Below, piece by piece: positions 16,490 to 25,490 of a DNA stretch of 35,172 nt (its first letter is position 1; each line of letters starts with the position of its first letter). This DNA comes from Desulfovibrio sp. ZJ369 (GTDB lineage: Bacteria > Desulfobacterota > Desulfovibrionia > Desulfovibrionales > Desulfovibrionaceae), in NCBI RefSeq assembly GCF_011039085.1, contig NZ_JAAKEI010000031.1, positions 1 to 35,172 of the forward strand. Direction: 5' to 3'. The position numbers were made by a program, and so were the translations under genes. The notes under the pieces are model-generated. The model did not search any database, was not told the DNA's origin, and was given only the letters and a program-made list of their open reading frames with translations.

Positions 16490-16699
16490 ATGGCAACTCA
16501 AATACCCGCCACAGGTTTTCTCAGGCTTCACCAGATTCTGGAATTTTTTCCCATCAGCAAGAGCGCGTGGTGGAAAGGCTGCGCCACCGGACGCTACCCC
16601 AAGCCCCTGAAGCTCGGCCCGCGCACGACCGTCTGGCGCGCCGAGGACATCAGGGCATTCATCGAAAACGCCGGGCAGGCGGAGGTGAACCATGAATGA
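16490..16699 (+). CDS. AlpA-family transcriptional regulator / excisionase
   Basis: A 69-residue winged-helix/MerR-like DNA-binding protein. 'GFLRLHQILEFFPISKSAWW' is the recognition helix region, 'GRYPKPLKLGPRTTVWRAEDI' is the AlpA wing motif, and a short helix ends the protein. In P4-like and related islands such proteins activate or assist excision and control int. TACGGAGG lies upstream of the ATG. The 3' end overlaps the next gene by 8 bp, so regulator and replication genes form one transcript. Length is typical. Confidence 0.9.
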   Translation: MATQIPATGFLRLHQILEFFPISKSAWWKGCATGRYPKPLKLGPRTTVWRAEDIRAFIENAGQAEVNHE

Positions 16700-17615
16700 C
16701 CTGCTGCAAACCTTCCAGGAAGTTCTTGGCCAGCATGGCCTTGTCCCCGAAGAAATCCTTGCGGACGGCACTCTTCACCGCTGCCCCACAGAAAGCAAGC
16801 CGCGCAAGCTGAACGGCGCGTATATCGCCCATCTGGACAAAGCGGCCACGCTCTGGTGGTGCAACTGGGAAACCGACGATCAGGGCACGTTCTGCGCCGA
16901 GGAAAAACAGACGCTTTCCCCTGCGGAGATGTCCGCATGGCGGGAACGCCAGCAATCCATCCGACGACAGCGGGAAGACGAATGTACCAGACGCCATGCG
17001 GAAGCAGCCCAACAGGCCAGGCAGGACTGGACTTCGGCAAGAGCGTGCGACCCCAATCATCCCTACCTGCGGCGCAAAGGCATTCCGCCCCTCTCCGGCA
17101 TACGTCAGGCACGGGACGGTGCCCTGCTTATCCCGGTTCTGGATGCCGCAGGCAATCTGCAAAGCCTGCAACGCATCTCTCCAGATGGCACAAAGCGCTT
17201 CCTCGTGGGCGGCAAGGTGCAGGGCGGACGATTTACCATCCCCGGTTTGCAGGGAAAACCCATCGCCATTTGCGAGGGCTTTGCCACAGGCGCAAGCATT
17301 CATCTTGCCGCTGGCTGGACTGTCTATGTGGCTTTCTCCGCCCACAATATGCCCGTGGTCGCCAAATCGGCAAGAGACCGATTCACAGACAGACCAATCA
17401 TTATTTGCGGCGATAATGATGAAGCCGGGCGCAAGAAAGGCGAGGAGGCGGCGAGACTCACGAAGCTCCCGCTTGTGGTTCCCAACTTCACCACAGGCGC
17501 GGGCACTGATTTCAATGCTCTTCACCAGATTGAAGGCATTGAAGCCGTCCGCTCGCAACTGGAAGCAGCCCTGACCAAACAGCATGGCCTTGTTGCCTTG
17601 TTGCCTTGGACATGA
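16692..17615 (+). CDS. TOPRIM primase-like protein
   Basis: A 307-residue protein with an N-terminal primase-type region (about 20-75, with 'DGTLHRCPTESKP' and 'WWCNWETDDQGTFCAEE') and a TOPRIM domain near 190-265. The metal-binding Glu is in 'AICEGFATGASIH' and the Asp-x-Asp in 'IICGDNDEAGRKK'. Such proteins serve as primases for phage and plasmid-type mobile elements. It overlaps the AlpA-like gene and shares an ATGA overlap with the ATPase gene after it, so primase and helicase are probably translationally coupled. The element may replicate autonomously after excision; that role is inferred from the pair. Confidence 0.88.
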   Translation: MNDLLQTFQEVLGQHGLVPEEILADGTLHRCPTESKPRKLNGAYIAHLDKAATLWWCNWETDDQGTFCAEEKQTLSPAEMSAWRERQQSIRRQREDECTRRHAEAAQQARQDWTSARACDPNHPYLRRKGIPPLSGIRQARDGALLIPVLDAAGNLQSLQRISPDGTKRFLVGGKVQGGRFTIPGLQGKPIAICEGFATGASIHLAAGWTVYVAFSAHNMPVVAKSARDRFTDRPIIICGDNDEAGRKKGEEAARLTKLPLVVPNFTTGAGTDFNALHQIEGIEAVRSQLEAALTKQHGLVALLPWT

Positions 17616-18481
17616 GCGAGTTCCTGTCCATGCAGATCCCTGATCGGGGTTACCTTCTATCGCCCATTTTGCCGGTTCAGGGGATAGGCATCCTTTACGC
17701 GCCGCGAGGTGTGGGCAAGACCTTTGCCGCCCTGAGCGTGGCCGTGGCTGTCGCCTCCGGCGGCGCTGTTTTCAACTGGCGCGCGCCCATGCCCCAAAAG
17801 ACGCTCTATGTGGACGGAGAAATGCCAGCCACGTCCATGCAGAGCCGTTTGTCCTCACTTGTGGGCGGCATGGCCATCCCGCCGCAGTCGCTGAAAAACC
17901 TTTCACTTATCACGCCGGACTTGCAGCCGTGCGCCATGCCGGATTTGTCCACGCCCAACGGGCAGGCCATGATTGAGCCACTCCTGAAAGGCGTGGACAT
18001 GGTAGTGCTGGACAATATCGCCACCCTCTGCCGCACGGGCAAGGAAAACGAATCGCAGTCCTGGCAGGCTATGCAGGCGTGGCTTCTGGATCTGCGTCGC
18101 AGAGGAATCACGGTGCTTCTGATTCATCACGCCGGAAAATCCGGCGACCAGCGCGGCACCAGCGCCAAAGAGGACATTATGGATACGGTCATCAGCCTCC
18201 GCAGACCCAGGGAATACGCAATGGCCGAAGGCGCGCGTTTTGAGGTTCACCTGACCAAGGCCAGAGGCATTCTCGGCGACGACGCCAAGCCTTTTGAGGC
18301 CAACCTGATTACCGAAGGCAACGCTCTGCATTGGCAGGTTCGGGAAATTGAGGATGTGGAACTGGAGGAGCTGAAAAGGCTGCTTGGCGAAGGCTACAGC
18401 ATCCGCGACTGCGCCGAGGAAATGGGCAAATCGAAATCGGCTGTCCACAGACTGAAAAGAAAACTGGAAGGTCTTGATTGA
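17612..18481 (+). CDS. RepA-type replicative ATPase/helicase
   Basis: A 289-residue RecA-fold ATPase of the RepA/COG3598 type. Walker A APRGVGKT is at residues 30-37, Walker B in 'DMVVLDNIATL', then 'VLLIHHAGKSGDQRGTSA', typical of hexameric replicative helicases of plasmids and phages. The C-terminal 45 residues look like a helix-turn-helix ('LLGEGYSIRDCAEEMGKSKS'). ATG 17612 overlaps the TGA of the primase gene (ATGA); a TTG two codons earlier is possible but less likely. Together with the primase and the relaxase it makes a compact replication-mobilisation module. Confidence 0.88.
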   Translation: MSEFLSMQIPDRGYLLSPILPVQGIGILYAPRGVGKTFAALSVAVAVASGGAVFNWRAPMPQKTLYVDGEMPATSMQSRLSSLVGGMAIPPQSLKNLSLITPDLQPCAMPDLSTPNGQAMIEPLLKGVDMVVLDNIATLCRTGKENESQSWQAMQAWLLDLRRRGITVLLIHHAGKSGDQRGTSAKEDIMDTVISLRRPREYAMAEGARFEVHLTKARGILGDDAKPFEANLITEGNALHWQVREIEDVELEELKRLLGEGYSIRDCAEEMGKSKSAVHRLKRKLEGLD

Positions 18482-18490
18482 ACTTATTTT

Positions 18491-18540
18491 CAGGTGTCCC
18501 GCTGTACCGGCGCTTAAGCAGCGGGACAGCGGGACACCTG
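18491..18540 (+). promoter_or_regulatory. Large inverted repeat ahead of the relaxase gene (candidate oriT or attenuator)
   Basis: 14-bp perfect arms CAGGTGTCCCGCTG (18491-18504) and CAGCGGGACACCTG (18527-18540). An internal copy CAGCGGGAC (18519-18527) can pair with the left arm instead, so two alternative hairpins exist. It lies 28 bp before the MobV start. MobV relaxases often nick near their own gene at inverted repeats, but no nick motif is proved here. Confidence 0.5.
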
Positions 18541-18567
18541 CTTCTTACAGGATAAGGAAGTTTCATT

Positions 18568-19770
18568 ATGTCCACACTCGTCCTGCATATGGATAAATTC
18601 AAGAAAGACGCCATTCGCGGCATTCAGTCGCACAATCGCCGCGAGCGCGAGAGCCATTCCAACCCCGACATTGATTACAGCCGGAGCGCGGGAAATTACG
18701 ATCTGCATGAATCCGCTTCAGACAACTACGCGCAGGCTATCCAGAATCGCATTGACGATCTGCTTATGGTCAAGGCTGTACGCAAGGACGCCGTGCACAT
18801 GTGCGGCCTTGTGGTCAGCTCCGACAAGGCATTTTTTGACACACTCACTGTCGAGGAAACCAGGCGTTTTTTCGAGGAGAGCGCGGCCTTTCTGACCGAC
18901 TTTGTGGGCAGGGAAAACGTCATCTCGGCAATGGTTCATACTGACGAAAAAACGCCGCACATGCACTTCCTTCATGTGCCGGTGACGCCGGACGGGCGGC
19001 TCAGCGCCAACAGCATCTATACCCGCGCCAGTCTGAAAAAGCTGCAAGCCGACTTGCCCATCTATCTGCAAAGCCGTGGCTTCGGCATCCAGCGCGGCGT
19101 CGAACAGAAGCCGGGTTCAGCCAAAAAGCATCTGGATACGCGGGAGTTCAAGCAGCAGCGGGAGGCCCTGAACAGACTGATTCAAGAATCTGAAGAGATG
19201 GCCCAACGTTTCCAGAAAACTATCGACGAATTGGAGCAGCGTGAAGAAGAGCTGAAAAAGAGCATTGCAGAGCATGAGCAACAGGCCGAAGAAGCGGAAA
19301 AAATTCTTCAGGAGGAGTTCTCGCTCCCGAAGGCTACCGTTTTCAACTACCAATCTGTCCTGCAAAAAGCGTCCGCTCTCATTACCGAACAGAAAAAGGC
19401 GCTTGCCGTCAAACACATCACCCAAATGCGGATGGAAAATCTGCAACGGGAAGCGGAAGCGTTACGCCAAAAACAGACGCGGCTTGAAGGGGAATACGCG
19501 GCCCACAGAAAGCAAAGCCATGAGGAAAAAGAATCGCTGGAGTCCCAATTGGAAAAAGCGGACGCGATCATGGCGGGGTTTCTGGAATTTTTGCGTTTGC
19601 CGGAAATCCGGCCCCTGCATCTCGACTTCCTGAATCGCAAGCGGGCCGAGCTGCTCCAACGCCAGAGCGAGCGTCAGGAAGCGGAGGCCCGCCAGCAGTC
19701 CGAGCGTGAACGGCACATCCAGCAGGAGCTGGAAGCCGTGCCGCAACGCCATCGCTCAAGGATGCGCTGA
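18568..19770 (+). CDS. MobV-family relaxase (Mob_Pre)
   Basis: A 400-residue mobilisation protein that would nick at oriT and lead the transferred strand. Motif I is at residues 21-47 (HNRRERE...NPDIDYSRSAGNYDL). The histidine metal-binding motif HTDEKTPHMHF is at 124-134. A long coiled-coil region fills about 175-335 and a charged tail ends the protein. AAGGAAG precedes the ATG. No coupling protein or type IV secretion genes are in the window, so the element is mobilizable and not self-transmissible. The histidine motif is intact and the protein looks functional. Confidence 0.93.
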   Translation: MSTLVLHMDKFKKDAIRGIQSHNRRERESHSNPDIDYSRSAGNYDLHESASDNYAQAIQNRIDDLLMVKAVRKDAVHMCGLVVSSDKAFFDTLTVEETRRFFEESAAFLTDFVGRENVISAMVHTDEKTPHMHFLHVPVTPDGRLSANSIYTRASLKKLQADLPIYLQSRGFGIQRGVEQKPGSAKKHLDTREFKQQREALNRLIQESEEMAQRFQKTIDELEQREEELKKSIAEHEQQAEEAEKILQEEFSLPKATVFNYQSVLQKASALITEQKKALAVKHITQMRMENLQREAEALRQKQTRLEGEYAAHRKQSHEEKESLESQLEKADAIMAGFLEFLRLPEIRPLHLDFLNRKRAELLQRQSERQEAEARQQSERERHIQQELEAVPQRHRSRMR

Positions 19771-19914
19771 CCATCCGCCGGAAATCTCGGCTCAGCCATG
19801 AGCCATAGCACATTATGCTTTCTGCGAAAGCAAATGTGCAAGCGTGCCGCTTGACCGCCAAAGGCAAAAAACAAGATCGGGGGACACTCCCCGTCAATCA
19901 CAGGAGAAAAAAGC

Positions 19915-20938
<1,024 letters not shown>

Positions 20939-20950
20939 TGTAAATGTGTT

Positions 20951-21041
20951 GAGGGTAGTAACCAGCTGATGTTCACAGCCCCAACAGGTCAGCTTTTATG
21001 CGGGTTTCCTGCCCACAAAACATTCGTTGGTTACTACTCTC
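20951..21041. repeat. Inverted repeat at the core/cargo boundary
   Basis: 14-bp arms at 20951-20964 and 21028-21041 match at 13 positions (GAGGGTAGTAACCA against GAGAGTAGTAACCA read in reverse complement). They flank about 63 bp that contain a smaller GCTGA/TCAGC pair. It sits between the recombinase remnant and the stop of the convergent DUF499 gene. Confidence 0.5.
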
Positions 21042-21108
21042 CATCTTTTTGTCTCAATTCCTCCCAATCTTGCCGTGAGCAGGCTGATAGAACAAGGACA
21101 ACAACACA

Positions 21109-23925
21109 TCAGTCCTGTTCAAACTCTGCAATAGTGAAGTTCAACTGCCTGCTGTTTTCCTTGACTGTTCTCTGAATGCTGGAATCAAAACCTGACGGGC
21201 AATCGGTAACAGCCTCTATTTCGAGAGTAATTCTGACGCTGGTTCCCGTATATTCATACAGGTGCTGGATGACTTCATCAAAAATGGCCTGACTGTCCAT
21301 CTTGCCTATCATGGGGTCGATATTCACATTTCCCATAAAGCGGCGAAGCACTTTTGTTGAAACAGTCGTTCCCGACGTGCCGGCTGAAGCAGTTGATCCG
21401 CTTCCGGCAGTGGCATTGCCTCCCATCTGTTCGGGCTGTTCTGGCGAAGAGGGCTTCCGGGTGTCGGTAAGCAGGAGCGACGCTTCATATTCCTTTGCTT
21501 TTTCAGGAGAAATCAGCAAAACGGACGAATCCAGAATGACCAGGCCCGCCTTGCCGAAGGAAAAGCCAAGAAATTTTTCTCCTTCCATTCCCTGTGCCAT
21601 GGCGAAAAAGTCATGTGAAGGCAGTCCGTCGGTCACGGTCTGCGTGAACACGCTCCTGCTGCGCAGACGAGGCAGATACAGATAACGGCAGGTCGCCTGC
21701 CATACGTCCAGGGCCTTTCTGTACGGTTCGCCGTTATTCCAGAACCATTGTTCCAGAGCGCGCTTGAGATGAACGGGCGCCCAGCGTTCGATGACCATTT
21801 CGTTTTCACGAAGCTGCCGTTCGATCTCGGACATGAGGTTTGCCGTTCCACCGGGGATGGTGAGTTTCTCCCATACGGTCCCGGCAAGGTTCCTCTCTCC
21901 GCAATAGGGAACAAGGAGCCATCGGAACGCCTCCTCAACGGAGCGGGCTGCAATCTGCCTGGCTTTCTCCGTTGCCGTGCGGGCATTCTTGATCTGGAGC
22001 GTATCCAGCACCAGCTTGTCTTCCAGACTGTCGGAAATGATGGACTGCCAGGCAAGGTATGACTTGATCTGATCAACGAGCCGGGAGATGTTATCATGCT
22101 CCGGCGCAAGAAAGACCAGGCGGTTTCTGTTCTGGCGGGGCACATCGCCACGCTTTTCCAGTATGTCCTGAGCGGCGGGGATCGCTCCGTTGTCCAGTGT
22201 TTTGCTGTAGGCTTTCAGCGGCGGGAGGACCACGAGGCGAAGCTGTTCGTCATCGGGGATATCGCTGCCGGAGGTAAAGACGTGCACACCGGAAAACATA
22301 CCCGTCTTGAGGGCCTGACGCAGACGCTCCTTCATGAACGGCAGGGTATGTTCCATCCCGTATCTGGCCTTGCGGTCTTCCATTTCCCTGCGCAGATTGG
22401 GACGCACATTGAACCAGAACTTGTCGTTTTCCACATTCAGGTAATACAGCTTGTCCTGAAGGCGTTGCAGGGAATCCCGGAAAACGGCCAGCGCAGAGGA
22501 GGGAAGAGCCGCTCCAAGGAGGATGCGCTTTTCGTCGATGCCACGGTATACATTGCTGCCGCCGAGGTTGCCTGCCGGAGCGGATCCCAGAAAGATGGTA
22601 CGCGCCACCCGGCGGCAGGACTGAATATTGCCGAAGCGCGGCATGCTCATATCCAACTGGGCAGGCTGCGCGTTTTCTCCGTCGATATCCTTATCCACCA
22701 CGGGATCCCAGCCCTGCGGGAGGTAATAGATGATGTCGGCCCGTGTTCCTCCATCGTAGAGGGGCAGACTGCCGGGCATGATGAGCGGATCGGTGCTGTT
22801 GTCCTTCCACAGGCGATGGATGACTTTGGCCATGAACTTCAGCACGCCCCGCGTCCTCTGGAAATTATCCAGAGAAGACCAGTCTTCATACAGGCGGTCA
22901 AACACTTCCGGGTGTATGGGATAGGCGGATTTCAGCCGTGTGAGGTAGTGACTTTCCTGCGTTTCCTGAGGGAAGCCGGAGGCATTTTCAATATAGAAGT
23001 CGGCAAAGGCCCGGCATACGTCATCGGCGCTTTTTCTGTCGCTCACCTGAGCAAAGAGCCTGCGCCGCACGACCTCGAAGGCTTCTTCCGCTCCAACGGG
23101 CTTCCAGAGAGCCTGAATGCGTCCGAAGGTATGCGACAGCGTTTCCAGCGCGCGTTGACCGTTCATATCTCCGGCCTCTGTCATGGATTCCGGCAGAGAA
23201 GCCAGAAGCACGGCATTGGGAACGCCCTTTATGGCTTCCGTCAGTGCCTGCATAAAGCTCAGGTTGGAAGAGAAGGTGCCGCCGGTCAGGGGCGTTTCGG
23301 AGAACTGCCGGATATAGGCCACCAGTTCGTCCATAAGAACGATGCACGGCGCGGCTTTCTGCAGCAGCTTTTCCAGAACATCCTTTCCCGGCGAGGTTCC
23401 GGCCCTGTCCGAATCGGCCACCAGGGCATAGCCTCCCGCTCCGCCGAGCTGCCAGGCAAGTTTGCCCCAGAGGGTGCGGATAGTCAGTTCTCCATGAGCA
23501 AGCGGCTGGTTGGGGGACATGCCTATGCCGTCAATAACGGCAATGCGGGCACGCGGCAGTTCCGTGAGGCCGGCATCATCCAGAAGGGCGGGAACCCCCG
23601 GCATATCGCTGGGCGGGCATGTGGCCGTGGCCAGATGATAGACGGCCAGCAGCGTATGAGTCTTGCCGCCGCCGAAGGCCGTCTGCAACTGAATGACGGG
23701 ATCGCCGCCTTTGCCGGAAAGACGCTCCAGAACGGAATGGAGCAGGTGCTTCATGCCTTCGGTGATGAAGGTACGCTGAAAGAACAGCGCGGGATTCTGA
23801 TACTCTTCCGTTGCCGTTCCGGCATGAACGCGGGAGATATCGGCAGCAAATTCCGACTGCTGAAACGTGCCGCGAAGGACATCGGCATGGGGAGTGACAA
23901 GTTCACGCCAGGGCTTTAATTGCAT
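21109..23925 (-). CDS. DUF499 (COG1483) AAA+-like ATPase of a predicted defence system
   Basis: A 938-residue protein. The N-terminal ATPase has Walker [10 protein letters not shown] (82-90) and Walker B IVLMDE (195-200), followed by '[20 protein letters not shown]' and the long DUF499 region with '[20 protein letters not shown]', '[18 protein letters not shown]' and 'RFSNIQSC'-like phrases typical of the family. The last 85 residues form a small domain matched by the decayed copy at 32532-33137. DUF499 proteins co-occur with DUF1156 methyltransferases and SF2 helicases in defence islands; their exact activity is not established. ATG 23925 overlaps the stop of the preceding small gene by about 10 bp, so it is the last gene of the operon. 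Confidence 0.9.
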   Translation of the reverse strand: MQLKPWRELVTPHADVLRGTFQQSEFAADISRVHAGTATEEYQNPALFFQRTFITEGMKHLLHSVLERLSGKGGDPVIQLQTAFGGGKTHTLLAVYHLATATCPPSDMPGVPALLDDAGLTELPRARIAVIDGIGMSPNQPLAHGELTIRTLWGKLAWQLGGAGGYALVADSDRAGTSPGKDVLEKLLQKAAPCIVLMDELVAYIRQFSETPLTGGTFSSNLSFMQALTEAIKGVPNAVLLASLPESMTEAGDMNGQRALETLSHTFGRIQALWKPVGAEEAFEVVRRRLFAQVSDRKSADDVCRAFADFYIENASGFPQETQESHYLTRLKSAYPIHPEVFDRLYEDWSSLDNFQRTRGVLKFMAKVIHRLWKDNSTDPLIMPGSLPLYDGGTRADIIYYLPQGWDPVVDKDIDGENAQPAQLDMSMPRFGNIQSCRRVARTIFLGSAPAGNLGGSNVYRGIDEKRILLGAALPSSALAVFRDSLQRLQDKLYYLNVENDKFWFNVRPNLRREMEDRKARYGMEHTLPFMKERLRQALKTGMFSGVHVFTSGSDIPDDEQLRLVVLPPLKAYSKTLDNGAIPAAQDILEKRGDVPRQNRNRLVFLAPEHDNISRLVDQIKSYLAWQSIISDSLEDKLVLDTLQIKNARTATEKARQIAARSVEEAFRWLLVPYCGERNLAGTVWEKLTIPGGTANLMSEIERQLRENEMVIERWAPVHLKRALEQWFWNNGEPYRKALDVWQATCRYLYLPRLRSRSVFTQTVTDGLPSHDFFAMAQGMEGEKFLGFSFGKAGLVILDSSVLLISPEKAKEYEASLLLTDTRKPSSPEQPEQMGGNATAGSGSTASAGTSGTTVSTKVLRRFMGNVNIDPMIGKMDSQAIFDEVIQHLYEYTGTSVRITLEIEAVTDCPSGFDSSIQRTVKENSRQLNFTIAEFEQD

Positions 23926-24443
23926 GGCAATACCTCAGCTTTCCACGAACAATCGCGAAGAGATTGAGAATCAACAACGCGAACGGCAAAGCCCATAGAG
24001 CCGAAACGTTGTTTTAACTTTTGCAGTATATCAGACATGATACTTTTCTTAATTCCTGATGCTATATTTTCAAGTTCAATAAATAGAGTCAATTTTACGG
24101 AAGCATCAGATTTTTCTGAAAATACTGCACTATAGTATGGTTTCAATCCCTGGTTATTGCTGATTTTTGCAATGGAAATGCCGCAAATAGTATCACGAAA
24201 TTGCCATCCGACTTCATCAATAAAATTTGATAAATTTTCTCCGGCACCCTTAAATGGTTTTTCTGTATATCGTTTTACCTCAAGAATCATTGTTTTTCCA
24301 CCATTACAACACAGAAAATCAGCAGCACGAGTATGTTGTAACGGCATCATTTTATTTTTATAAAAATTTGAATTTTCATATCGCAGGATATGCCATGCGT
24401 CAGGAAAGGAAAATTTGATACCACGCTCTGTTTCTTCATGCAT
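23916..24443 (-). CDS. Small protein with PD-(D/E)XK nuclease-like motif
   Basis: 175 residues counted from ATG 24443, one base after the stop of the ATPase gene (TAGcATG), with GGAGA upstream. A candidate catalytic core is Asp42 in '[10 protein letters not shown]' followed by 'MILEVKRY' (Glu55, Lys57), i.e. D-x12-E-x-K, which is the shape of the PD-(D/E)XK nuclease core. The rest is an alpha/beta mixture ending '...[15 protein letters not shown]'. I do not recognise a named family. It is visibly more AT-rich than its neighbours, suggesting separate origin. Its place between an AAA15 ATPase and DUF499 in a tight operon suggests an effector or nuclease subunit; the function is inference. Confidence 0.65.
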   Translation of the reverse strand: MHEETERGIKFSFPDAWHILRYENSNFYKNKMMPLQHTRAADFLCCNGGKTMILEVKRYTEKPFKGAGENLSNFIDEVGWQFRDTICGISIAKISNNQGLKPYYSAVFSEKSDASVKLTLFIELENIASGIKKSIMSDILQKLKQRFGSMGFAVRVVDSQSLRDCSWKAEVLPCN

Positions 24444-24444
24444 G

Positions 24445-25482
24445 CTACATTTCTCCATCAGCTTGCAAATAGCGATCAGCCTGCTCAATACTGGCATCCA
24501 GAGCGGCGATCTCACCAATGTCATTGGAAGACTTGCCATGCCTGACTTCAACGCCGTTGTCGGTAAGCTGCAAGCCGAAGTAACGGGCTTCGGAGAGCTT
24601 TTTCTCTTCCTGAAAAATTTCCAGCTCCCGCAGGAGGAAAAGGCTGTGCGTAGCGATGGTGACCTGCATGACCTTGCTGAGTTCCACCAGAATTTGCGCG
24701 AGCTTCACTAAAAGCCTGGGGTTCAGATTGGCTTCCGGCTCATCCCAGAACAGAGAAGACTTGTTGCGCAATTCCCCGTTCAATATCAGATAGGCCAGCA
24801 TGCCGAGCTTGCGATGGCCCTCTGCTGCCAGCGGAGCTTCAAACTGCCCGGCGGTACTTTTGGGAAGAAAATAAAACCTGTTGCCTCTTTTTACCACCGA
24901 GGCATGCAGCACTTTTTCCAGCGATTCAACAAGCTTCGCTGTGTCTACAGGCCGCTTTCCTTTCAAAGGCGGGGGGTTCAAGGCTTTGGCCAGGGCGAGA
25001 TACGTTCCATCGAAGGCAAGTTCTCTTTTTTCCAGAGCGCCCTGAAAGCCCTCAAATACGGAGAGTATTTCCTTGGGAGGAATAAACAGCGTAGAAGAAC
25101 GCAGAGATTCATATTGAGGCGATGACCACAAATCCACCTTTTCGCTTTTCCTCGTGGAAAAATAAAAGCCAAGCTTGCCGTTACGGCCCCATTCTGCGCC
25201 AACGGAGGAGCCCGCACTTCCCTGAACACGAGAAGCGAGCCTGCCCAGACTTTCAGGGCGGAAAATATCCACAAGATTCCTGGCGAACTCGCGTTCCGCC
25301 ACTTCTTTGGCAGGGGCTTTGTCACCAAACGATTCCAGCGTTTTTAAAATGGCATAGCCCAGTTTCAGCAGGTGGCTTTTGCCGGTCCCGTTTTCCCCTA
25401 TGATGACATTAAGGCCGGGAGAAAACTGAAGTTCGGCATCTGGGAAAACCGTAAAATTTTTAATATGCAACGTCTTGAGCAT
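24445..25482 (-). CDS. AAA15/OLD-type ATPase (no TOPRIM) of the defence operon
   Basis: 345 residues in the SMC/RecF-like ABC ATPase class. The opening 'LKTLHIKNFTVFPDAELQF' is followed by Walker A GENGTGKS (29-36), a signature-like 'AAEGHRKLGMLAYL', Walker B 'SSLFWDEPEANLNP' and an H-loop 'IATHSLFLLREL'. No TOPRIM nuclease domain follows, so it would need a partner, and the small D-ExK protein encoded one base downstream is the obvious candidate. It follows the methyltransferase by 8 bp. Related ATPase-nuclease pairs occur in several anti-phage systems (Gabija, Septu, retron effectors), but the identity here is not one of those by sequence I can see. Confidence 0.85.
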   Translation of the reverse strand: MLKTLHIKNFTVFPDAELQFSPGLNVIIGENGTGKSHLLKLGYAILKTLESFGDKAPAKEVAEREFARNLVDIFRPESLGRLASRVQGSAGSSVGAEWGRNGKLGFYFSTRKSEKVDLWSSPQYESLRSSTLFIPPKEILSVFEGFQGALEKRELAFDGTYLALAKALNPPPLKGKRPVDTAKLVESLEKVLHASVVKRGNRFYFLPKSTAGQFEAPLAAEGHRKLGMLAYLILNGELRNKSSLFWDEPEANLNPRLLVKLAQILVELSKVMQVTIATHSLFLLRELEIFQEEKKLSEARYFGLQLTDNGVEVRHGKSSNDIGEIAALDASIEQADRYLQADGEM

Positions 25483-25490
25483 ATTTTCTC

